From an uncultured Bacteroidales bacterium (lineage in GTDB: Bacteria; Bacteroidota; Bacteroidia; Bacteroidales; Muribaculaceae): a stretch of DNA of 64,000 bases. Shown piece after piece: positions 57,215-64,000 of the stretch. The notes under the pieces are model-generated. The model ran no database searches and was not told the DNA's origin. It saw nothing but the letters and a program-made list of their open reading frames with translations. How positions within the stretch are numbered: position 1 is the first letter of the stretch; every line of letters starts with the position of its first letter. The position numbers and the translations under genes were made by a program. The DNA lies in the NCBI GenBank assembly GCA_902760865.1, contig CACWID010000003.1:62001-126000 (forward strand). Direction: 5' to 3'.

Positions 57215-59890
57215 ATGAAAAAATTTTTTACTCTTCTAGTTACGATGGGTATGCTGGCCTTCACTTCGCAGGCTGCATGCTACATTGTGGGTAATGACCC
57301 CTTCGGCAACTGGAATCCGGCAGATGGTGTCGAGATGACGGAGAACGCCGACGGAAGCTACAGCTACACCGCCACCATCAACGGCTCGGTGTGGTTCGTA
57401 TTTTCTACCGGTCTTGATAGCGACTGGGATGTGTTCAACACTCAGTATCGTTATGGCCCCAGCACTGGCGCTGACGAGACCGTAGAGGCTGGCAATTGGG
57501 TTCACACCCAGCTGCAGGGCAACGGCAACGGTGCCTACAAGTTCACTGGTTCGGGCGACGACTATGTCTTCACTTTCATCCCCGCTGCCGGTATGTTCAA
57601 GATTGAAGGTGATGTTGATATCAAGCCCATCGAGGTTTATACTGTTGCCGGTACTCCCGTCAGCGTATTCGGTACCGAGTGGGATCCCAACAACACCGAG
57701 AACGACATGACCAAGAAGCCCAACGGCATGTATGAGCTGGAGAAATTCAACTGCCTGCTGAACGCTGGCTCTGAGCTGCAGTTCAAGGTGGTCGGTGATC
57801 GCGACTGGGGCAATGCATGGCCCGCCGAGAACCGCACCCTCACTGTTGAGCAGACCGGTTACTACAACCTGAAGTTCACCTTCGAGCCCAACTCGACCTT
57901 CTGTGGCGTACAGGCTTCGTTGGCTGGCACCGCTCCCGATCCCCGCACGGGTGACCTGTTCATCCTGGGTGAGGTTAACGGCAACACTTGGGCTCCCAAC
58001 GTTGCTCTGCAGATGACCACCACCGACCAGAACATCTACACCGCTCGTTTCACCACCAACGGTGAGAACCCTGACGAGGATGGCATCGGCTACAGCTACT
58101 TCTCATTTACCTCGATGCTGGGTACCGACTGGAGCGAGATCGACGTTTATCGTCTGGGCGCTGACCAGGCCGACTACCTGATCAGTGAGGATCAGATGGG
58201 CATCGAGCTGGCGCTCGGTGGGTTTGGTACCAACAACAGCTACAAGATTCCCGCCGGTGAGTATGAGGCAACCGTTAATCTGGATGCCATGACCCTGGTT
58301 ATCACCAAGGTTGAGAAGGAAATCACCGCTACCCCCGTTATCTCCTACGAGGTAACCGACGACGAGGTTATCATCACTGTAACCGGTGATGGCGAGATCC
58401 ACGTTTATGTTGACGGCGTTGAGGTTGAGAACCCCTACATCATTCCCCGTGGCGATGAGGACGTAACCATTACCGTTACCGCTACCGCTCAGGAGGATGG
58501 CAAGGAAATCAGCGAGACCGCTACCGAGGAGATCACCGTTCCTGCTAAGGAGGTTCCCGAGGTAACCGCTACCCCCGTTATCTCCTATGAGATTACCGAC
58601 GATGAGGTCATCATCACCGTAACCGGTGACGGTGAGGTTCACGTATATGTTGACGGTGTTGAGGTTGAGAACCCCTACACCATCGCTCGTGGCGAGGAAG
58701 ACGTAACCGTTGTTGTTACCGCTACCGCTCAGGAAGAGGGCAAGCTCATCAGCGAGACCGCTACCGAGGAGATCACCGTTCCTGCTAAGGAAACTGTTGA
58801 GCCCAGCGAGTATGAGATCGAGCCTATTTGGATCATCGACGACCTGTCATTCCTGAGCGTTGGCGACGTTCGTCAGGGCTTCGGTATGGATGGTAAGTTC
58901 TACATCAATGACAAGGCCAACCAGAAGGTTATCGTTATCGACGAGAACGGTCTGCTCAACACCGAGTATCCCGGTGGTGCCAACTGCGGTATCACCCGCG
59001 ACGAGGCCGGCAACCTGGTTGTCAGCAACGCCACCTTCCCCAATCCTTGGGCCGAGGCCACCATTAAGGTGATCAACCCCGAGACTAACGAGATGAAGGA
59101 ATACATCGTACCTGAGGAGTGTGGTCTGCAAGGCCGCTGCGACTTCCTGGGCTTTGCCAAGGGCAACCTCATGGAAGATGGTGTTATCTTCTTGACCGGC
59201 GGTACTGTGAATGCCACTCCCGAAACCAGCCCCTTCAACACTGGCGTGGTTATCCTGACCATCAGTGGTGGTGAGGTGAACGTCGATGAGTGCTACGAGG
59301 CCACCTGCGACGGTGTTTCTTCGACCACTTCGACTGTAATCAACTATTACACCGACCTCGCTGGCGAGGAGGCTCTGCTCTATGTAACCCGCAACGCTGC
59401 CCTCCAGAAGCTCGCTGCTGATGGAGACAACTTCGTTGCCCAAGCCTTGACTCTGCCTGGCAAGGGTGCTTGCAACGGTACATTCCCGTTCATCTGGGAC
59501 GAGAAGGAATTCTTCGTATACCCCACTCTGCCCAACTACTTCGACGGCTTCGCTGTAGCTGAAGCTGGCGCCGAAGCTCCCATTGTGGAGATTCCCGCAA
59601 TCGCTACTGCCAATGCCAATAGCTACCAGGCTAACTGGCTGAATGCCGAGGTAAACGAGAAGGACGTTACCATATATCAGTACTATCCCGGTGGTTACAT
59701 CGCCGTTTATCGCCTGTTCAAGCACGGCGAGGGTGGTGTTCAGGAGCTGATCAACGACAACAACAAGGTTGTTGCTGGTGTTCGCTACTACAACATCATG
59801 GGCCAGGAGATGACCGAGGTTAATGGTCTCACCATCATCGTTACCACCTACACCGACGGCAGCCAGAGCGCTGTTAAGGTGATCAAGTAA
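57215..59890 (+). CDS. large secreted modular protein with a type IX-like C-terminal tail
   Basis: 891 residues. The signal peptide is LLVTMGMLAFTSQA. The N-terminal 350 residues contain about three beta-sandwich segments (YIVGNDPFGNWNPADGVEMT, FGTEWDPNNTENDM and DLFILGEVNGNTWAPNVALQ) resembling SusE/SusF-type starch-binding modules. Residues 371-450 and 451-530 are two 80-residue beta repeats (TATPVISYE ... YVDGVEVENPY ... TATEEITVP) that recur once in the C10 protease at 35559. Residues about 540-850 look propeller-like (DKANQKVIVIDENG). The tail (GVRYYNIMGQEM then GLTIIVTTYTDG) resembles a type IX sorting domain. Glycan binding and surface location are inference. Codon use is very biased towards GTT, GCT, AAC and CGT, suggesting abundant expression. 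Confidence 0.85.
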   Translation: MKKFFTLLVTMGMLAFTSQAACYIVGNDPFGNWNPADGVEMTENADGSYSYTATINGSVWFVFSTGLDSDWDVFNTQYRYGPSTGADETVEAGNWVHTQLQGNGNGAYKFTGSGDDYVFTFIPAAGMFKIEGDVDIKPIEVYTVAGTPVSVFGTEWDPNNTENDMTKKPNGMYELEKFNCLLNAGSELQFKVVGDRDWGNAWPAENRTLTVEQTGYYNLKFTFEPNSTFCGVQASLAGTAPDPRTGDLFILGEVNGNTWAPNVALQMTTTDQNIYTARFTTNGENPDEDGIGYSYFSFTSMLGTDWSEIDVYRLGADQADYLISEDQMGIELALGGFGTNNSYKIPAGEYEATVNLDAMTLVITKVEKEITATPVISYEVTDDEVIITVTGDGEIHVYVDGVEVENPYIIPRGDEDVTITVTATAQEDGKEISETATEEITVPAKEVPEVTATPVISYEITDDEVIITVTGDGEVHVYVDGVEVENPYTIARGEEDVTVVVTATAQEEGKLISETATEEITVPAKETVEPSEYEIEPIWIIDDLSFLSVGDVRQGFGMDGKFYINDKANQKVIVIDENGLLNTEYPGGANCGITRDEAGNLVVSNATFPNPWAEATIKVINPETNEMKEYIVPEECGLQGRCDFLGFAKGNLMEDGVIFLTGGTVNATPETSPFNTGVVILTISGGEVNVDECYEATCDGVSSTTSTVINYYTDLAGEEALLYVTRNAALQKLAADGDNFVAQALTLPGKGACNGTFPFIWDEKEFFVYPTLPNYFDGFAVAEAGAEAPIVEIPAIATANANSYQANWLNAEVNEKDVTIYQYYPGGYIAVYRLFKHGEGGVQELINDNNKVVAGVRYYNIMGQEMTEVNGLTIIVTTYTDGSQSAVKVIK
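58325..58804 (+). repeat. two tandem 240-bp (80-codon) coding repeats
   Basis: 58325-58564 and 58565-58804 both begin ACCGCTACCCCCGTTATCTC and agree over most of their length. The period is exactly 240 bases and in frame. The few differences are mostly synonymous or conservative. Confidence 0.92.
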
Positions 59891-59916
59891 ACAAAACCTG
59901 TTTACAAGCCCAAATA

Positions 59917-59949
59917 AAAGAGGCGGCTCAAATGAGTCGCCTCTTTTTT
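59917..59949 (+). terminator. terminator after the 57215 gene
   Basis: A 14-bp stem (59917-59930 with 59933-59946, one G-U pair) and six or more T. Read on the opposite strand it also begins with an A-rich tract. Confidence 0.88.
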
Positions 59950-59993
59950 ATCTCACATAGCCTTTTACCCTAGAAAGATGCCCGCCATCCCAC

Positions 59994-60069
59994 TATCTTT
60001 GCCCCATCTAGAAAATCTAGTACATCTAGAACATCTAGAGCATCTAGTCAATCTAGAGCATCTAGAAAA
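59994..60069. repeat. 9-bp tandem array TCTAGNNNN, seven copies, after a -7-like element
   Basis: From 60007 the units are TCTAGAAAA, TCTAGTACA, TCTAGAACA, TCTAGAGCA, TCTAGTCAA, TCTAGAGCA and TCTAGAAAA. TATCTTTG then C at 59994-60002 on the plus strand matches a -7 element directly before the array. No plus-strand gene follows; recQ ends at 60157 on the minus strand. The gap 60070-60156 shows nothing else. Confidence 0.88.
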
Positions 60070-60156
60070 CCCAGCGCCCCGCCAGAAACCAAAATCTCTG
60101 GCAATCAACTAAATAACAAAGATTTAACAGTATTTTAACACTCTCCCCCCGAAAAA

Positions 60157-62070
60157 TCACCGCTTCACGGCGCGATAAGTATCATCATCAAGGTGCTCAA
60201 CAAATCCCTCGTCAACCAGGAAAGACAGCATCGAGAGAATCTCGTCTTTGGGAAAAGACAGCGTATTGAGGAAGTCCTCCAGGCGGCGGGGACGCAGGCC
60301 TGCCATGTACAGGATGCCCTGCTGCACATCGTCAGCAGTGTGGTCAGCATGCTTGCGGCGGTCGATGCACAGGTCACAGTGTCCGCACTCCTCATCGGCC
60401 CGCTCTCCAAAATAGCCGAGCAGCATGCGCTCGCGGCACCCCAGGTCACTGTAAGCATAATTGATGATGGCCTCAATACGATCATTCATGCGCTGACGCA
60501 GCTCCTCATAAACGGCTTTGGGTATCAGCACATGCTTCGGTTCCTCGCGCGAGGTGGTATATATTATATAAGGTGTACGCTTGCGGGGCACATAATGAAG
60601 GATGTGCATGCGTGTCATTTCAAGCAAGGACTTGTAGATGGTCTCTTGGTCAAGGCCCGTATTGAATGCGATAACGTCCTCGTTGATAAAGACATAATCG
60701 GCAAACAGGCCGGTATAGAGGCGCAAAATCGCCTGCAGCACCCGGTCGGCACCGGGCGTAACGGTTTCGAGGTCATAGAGTTGTTCCTTGCGAGCCAAGA
60801 TCATCACGCGGGACTGCGTCTCGATTTCCTCGACAAACTCAATATAGCCCGCCTGGGTAAGGATTTTCAAGGCATTGTGGGTGGGCAACACGGGAAGGTC
60901 AAACGTGCGGCAGAAGAGGTTGAAATTGAAGTCATACATCTGCCGGAAGCCTTCTCCGATGCAGACTCCCAAGAAGTTGCCCACGCGCTCATACACGCTA
61001 CGGATATAGGCCTTGTCGGGGAAAGCCTCGGTCACATGGCGGCGCAGGACACGCTGGTCGGTGTGCTTGACCAGCAGCACGGCATAGGAGCGCTTGCCGT
61101 CACGGCCTGCCCTACCCGCTTCCTGGTAATACTCCTCCAGAGAATTGGGAATATCGACATGGACGACCAGGCGCACGTCGGGTTTGTCGATTCCCATGCC
61201 GAAGGCGTTGGTAGCCACCATCACACGGCATTCGTTGCTGGTCCATTTGTTCTGCTTGTCATCCTTGTCCTCGATGTAGAGGCCGGCATGATAATAGTCG
61301 GCGCGGATGCCCGCACGGTTCAGCTCGTCACAGATCTGCTTGGTTCGCTTGCGGGAACGGACATAAACGATAGCAGTGCCCGGCACAGACCGGAGAATGT
61401 GTATGAGCTCGGTGACCTTCTCCTCGGTCGGACGCACGACATAGGACAGATTGCTGCGGGCAAAACTCATCGTGAAGACATTAGGCGCCTTGAAGTTCAG
61501 GCAGCGCTGTATGTCCTCTACCACGACAGGAGTCGCTGTGGCAGTCAGTGCCAACACGGGTACTGTCGGGAACAGCTTGCGCACCTGGGCAATGCGCAGG
61601 AACGACGGCCTGAAGTCATAGCCCCACTGCGAGATGCAATGGGCCTCATCGACGACAAGAAGCTTGATGGGCATCTGGCGGAGGCGCTCCAGGAAAGATT
61701 GGGACTGGAGGCGTTCAGGGGAAACGTACAGGAACTTGTAGTTGCCGTAGAGGCACTTCTCATAGGCCCGGTTGACCTCTGCTCGCGTCAAGCCCGCATA
61801 GAGGTAAGTCGCCTTGATATTCAGCCCGCGCAAGCGATCCACCTGGTCCTTCATCAGCGAGATGATGGGCGTGACAACAAGGGCCATGCCGTCGATGGCC
61901 ATCGTGGGAACCTGAAATGTAATGGATTTGCCGCCGCCCGTGGGCATCAAGCCCAACGTGTCACGGCCCTCGAGAACCGACTCGATGATGTCTTGCTGCA
62001 AAGGCCTGAAGGAGTCATACCCCCAGTATTTCTTGAGGATATCAAGAATCGGCTTGCTCGGCGTCGGCAT
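60157..62070 (-). CDS. recQ: ATP-dependent DNA helicase RecQ
   Basis: 637 residues. The superfamily 2 helicase motifs are present: Walker A LMPTGGGKS (Lys48), the DEAH box at 141-144 (VVDEAHCISQWGYDFRP), LALTATATP and the QEAGRAGRDGK motif VI. A zinc-binding domain (GCRERMLLGYFGE...CGHCDLC) and a winged-helix end follow. No separate HRDC domain is evident; the C-terminal 60 residues form a small helical/winged extension. It unwinds recombination intermediates 3'-5'. Its first 29 bases overlap the end of recJ, so the two are translationally coupled. Confidence 0.95.
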   Translation of the reverse strand: MPTPSKPILDILKKYWGYDSFRPLQQDIIESVLEGRDTLGLMPTGGGKSITFQVPTMAIDGMALVVTPIISLMKDQVDRLRGLNIKATYLYAGLTRAEVNRAYEKCLYGNYKFLYVSPERLQSQSFLERLRQMPIKLLVVDEAHCISQWGYDFRPSFLRIAQVRKLFPTVPVLALTATATPVVVEDIQRCLNFKAPNVFTMSFARSNLSYVVRPTEEKVTELIHILRSVPGTAIVYVRSRKRTKQICDELNRAGIRADYYHAGLYIEDKDDKQNKWTSNECRVMVATNAFGMGIDKPDVRLVVHVDIPNSLEEYYQEAGRAGRDGKRSYAVLLVKHTDQRVLRRHVTEAFPDKAYIRSVYERVGNFLGVCIGEGFRQMYDFNFNLFCRTFDLPVLPTHNALKILTQAGYIEFVEEIETQSRVMILARKEQLYDLETVTPGADRVLQAILRLYTGLFADYVFINEDVIAFNTGLDQETIYKSLLEMTRMHILHYVPRKRTPYIIYTTSREEPKHVLIPKAVYEELRQRMNDRIEAIINYAYSDLGCRERMLLGYFGERADEECGHCDLCIDRRKHADHTADDVQQGILYMAGLRPRRLEDFLNTLSFPKDEILSMLSFLVDEGFVEHLDDDTYRAVKR

Positions 62071-63799
62071 CTTCGTGCAGTTTTATAGCCTTCACCATAA
62101 GTTGCACCGAGGAGTTCATGCGATGTCTCGTCTCTTCGATGGTGTAGCAGATGTCTATCGGCTTGCCGGCCTTGAGCGCTTCGCTAAACCCGGCTTGACC
62201 GAATGCAATCGCATTGGTCACCTTGTTGCCTTCCTCGTCCCTGAGGTCGAGCTTGATGTGCTCCATCTTCTTGCCGACGACCTTGCTAGTGCCGATGTCA
62301 TAGACCTTGCGGGTAATGAACACGGGCTTGCTGTTGCCCGGCCCGTAAGGATTGAGCATGCGCAGGTAACGCAGCAGGGCTCCGTTGATCTCGCTGAACT
62401 TGATCTCGCAATCAATGTCCATGGCGGGGGTCACCTGTTCGTCCTCGATATGGTCCTCGACATACTCGGTGAGGCGGCGCCTGAACTCGGGGATATTCTC
62501 CTCCTTGATCGACAGGCCCACGGCATTGGTGTGGCCGCCGAAGGTCTCGAGCAGGTCACGGCAGGACTTGATGGCCGTATAGACATCAAAACCGCGTACC
62601 GAACGCGACGAGCCGGTGGCAATGCCATCGGCATAATAGGTCAGCACGACAGACGGGCGGAAGTAAAGTTCGGCCAAACGGGCAGCAACAATGCCGATGA
62701 CGCCCTTATGCCAGTTGCGGTCATAGATGACGATGGGCTTCTTGCCGTCAAGCACCTGGGCGTGACGGTCGATGATTTCATTGGCCTCGACGGTCACCTG
62801 GCTGTCCAGCTCCTTACGGTTGCTGTTATACTGGTCGATGCGCTTGGAAATCTCCATAGCGCTGGCCATGTTGCGGCTAACCAGCAGCTCGACAGACTCT
62901 TGACCTGACTCCATGCGTCCCGAAGCATTGATGCGGGGACCGATCTTGAAGATAATGTCGTTGATGGTCAAGTCGTGACGATTCAAGCCACAGGTTCGGA
63001 TGATGCTGCGCAGACCCACATTGGGGTTATTGTTCAGCCGTCGCAGGCCGTAGAACATCATCACCCTGTTTTCGCCGGTGAGCGGCACGATGTCAGCAGC
63101 GATGCTCACTGCCACGAGGTCGAGCATGGCCTCGAGATTGTACATCGTCCCCAGGCCGTTGCTCTTGGAGAATGCCTGCATGAACTTGAAGCCCACGCCA
63201 CAACCCGAGAGCCCCTTGTAGGGGTAGGTGTCGTCAACGAGTTTGGGATTAAGGATGGCCGAAGCATCGGGCAGCACATCGTCCGGGACATGGTGGTCAC
63301 ACACGATGAAGTCTATACCCTTCTGCTTGGCATAGGCGATTTCGTCGATTGCCTTGATGCCGCAATCGAGCACTATGATCAACTTCACTCCAATCGACTC
63401 TGCATAGTCAATGCTCTGCAGTGAGATGCCATATCCGTCGTCATCACGCGTCGGGATATAGTAAGTCAGCTTGGAGTAAATGTTCTGAAGATACTTATAC
63501 ACGAGCGCTACGGCTGTGGTTCCATCCACGTCGTAGTCCCCGTAAATCATGATCTTCTCTTTTGCCCCTAACGCCTGGTTGAGCCTTGCAACCGCCTTGT
63601 CCATGTTCTTCATCAAGAACGGATCGTGCAGCTGCTGGAGTGACGGGTAGAGGAAGTCGTGGACGTCGTCCGCCGTCTTCAGCCCCCTGAGCACCAACAG
63701 CCGAGCGAGGGCGGGACAGTTGGGGAACTGGGCCGCCAGCTGCTCCTTTGCAATGCGTTCGTCGGATGTTAGAGGTAAGTAATTCCATTTACTTATCAT
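62042..63799 (-). CDS. recJ: single-stranded-DNA-specific exonuclease RecJ
   Basis: 585 residues. DHH-family phosphodiesterase motifs are visible: GDYDVDGTTAVAL (residues 87-99), VLDCGIKA, the VCDHH motif (168-170) and the RINASGRM loop, then the DHHA1 domain (AVGLSIKEENIPEFRRRL) and a C-terminal OB-like region. It degrades single-stranded DNA 5'-3' and works with RecQ in RecF-type gap repair. The recJ-recQ overlap supports their joint action. A leader of about 165 bases precedes it. Confidence 0.95.
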   Translation of the reverse strand: MISKWNYLPLTSDERIAKEQLAAQFPNCPALARLLVLRGLKTADDVHDFLYPSLQQLHDPFLMKNMDKAVARLNQALGAKEKIMIYGDYDVDGTTAVALVYKYLQNIYSKLTYYIPTRDDDGYGISLQSIDYAESIGVKLIIVLDCGIKAIDEIAYAKQKGIDFIVCDHHVPDDVLPDASAILNPKLVDDTYPYKGLSGCGVGFKFMQAFSKSNGLGTMYNLEAMLDLVAVSIAADIVPLTGENRVMMFYGLRRLNNNPNVGLRSIIRTCGLNRHDLTINDIIFKIGPRINASGRMESGQESVELLVSRNMASAMEISKRIDQYNSNRKELDSQVTVEANEIIDRHAQVLDGKKPIVIYDRNWHKGVIGIVAARLAELYFRPSVVLTYYADGIATGSSRSVRGFDVYTAIKSCRDLLETFGGHTNAVGLSIKEENIPEFRRRLTEYVEDHIEDEQVTPAMDIDCEIKFSEINGALLRYLRMLNPYGPGNSKPVFITRKVYDIGTSKVVGKKMEHIKLDLRDEEGNKVTNAIAFGQAGFSEALKAGKPIDICYTIEETRHRMNSSVQLMVKAIKLHEDADAEQADS

Positions 63800-63978
63800 T
63801 TATGTTAGTTTTTTAGTATGCAATAACAGGGGGCTCGATGCAGCGTGACATCGAACTCGTGGAGATGGGTATATATCTTTTTGCGGTTCAGTCAGTTAAC
63901 GCACCAGTTTTCAAGAAGCCCCGTTGATAGGATGCCACCGGTAGCACGACCGAACCCTTTTTCAGTGCCACAAAATTA
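63800..63978 (-). promoter_or_regulatory. promoter and long leader of recJ-recQ
   Basis: The minus-strand -7 element TAATTTTG is at 63971-63978. The leader to ATG 63799 is about 165 bases. It contains a small hairpin (CGATG...CATCG, 63836-63853) and a possible closing pair (GGGGCT 63830-63835 with AGCCCC 63917-63922). No tRNA, SRP RNA or known riboswitch is recognised, and no frame fills it. Confidence 0.45.
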
Positions 63979-64000
63979 CTGCAAAAGTGACATTTTTCAA

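Noticed and set aside
63800-63970. SRP RNA or tmRNA
   Set aside because: None of the conserved loops of those RNAs (for example GGAAGGAAGC-like or a tRNA-like acceptor with CCA) is present.

Overview
This window looks like a piece of a gut Bacteroidales chromosome, most likely Muribaculaceae or Prevotellaceae. Its overall base composition is GC-rich, with AT-rich gaps between genes. The evidence is the Bacteroidota promoter signature (a TAnnTTTG -7 element, often with a TTG/TTTG box about 20 bases upstream), the giant type IX secretion protein SprA, DUF4290, a short eukaryote/archaea-type ProRS, the sodium-pumping methylmalonyl-CoA decarboxylase operon, C-terminal dockerin-type repeats on secreted proteins, and the dxs-trkA-trkH order. 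I saw no rRNA, tRNA, CRISPR array, prophage or intact transposase. Most of the window is housekeeping chromosome.

Layout. 1-531: end of a GH92 mannosidase. 709-5652: the propionate module (epimerase, carboxyltransferase, OadG-like subunit with an extracellular lamin-tail domain, biotin carrier, Na+-translocating membrane subunit). 5898-9008: two small secreted proteins, YIP1-smpB on the minus strand, and an exported nitroreductase-fold lipoprotein. 9035-9235: a MITE-like element. 22790-9287 (minus): a tightly packed five-gene run, two subtilases with dockerin tails, ruvA, sprA and an EpsG-like polymerase. 26221-23244 (minus): small membrane protein, phosphate-type binding lipoprotein, TPR protein. 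30984-26759 (minus): tsaB, DUF4290, rimM, an OmpA-like protein and proS. 31310-37193: a BspA-type leucine-rich protein, threonine aldolase, a divergent cytosolic GH13 enzyme and a C10 cysteine protease. 37370-42337: a 58-residue membrane protein, dxs, trkA, trkH. 45378-42309 (minus): a compact four-gene accessory operon (GNAT, chloramphenicol-acetyltransferase-like, Zn-ribbon/PNPOx flavoprotein, AlkZ-like DNA glycosylase). 47811-49577: TonB-receptor-like barrel and LiaF-like protein, divergent from a membrane LytTR regulator. 49718-53834: ftsK, lolA-like, DUF445. 56786-53890 (minus): korA-korB. 57215-59890: a large secreted glycan-binding-like protein. 63799-60157 (minus): recJ-recQ.

The most unusual feature is not a gene. 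Many intergenic gaps carry short degenerate tandem arrays whose unit sequence differs from gap to gap while the period is fixed at 7 bp (sometimes 9 bp). Some fold into hairpins between cistrons, and two supply the stop codon of the adjoining gene. Other points worth checking are a strong orphan promoter plus terminator at 26453-26560 (a small RNA candidate), -7 elements lying 4-8 bases before start codons (possible leaderless mRNAs), the AlkZ-like detoxification operon, and dockerin tails on four secreted proteins with no cohesin in view.

All calls come from reading the sequence and from knowledge of the families. No database search was run.
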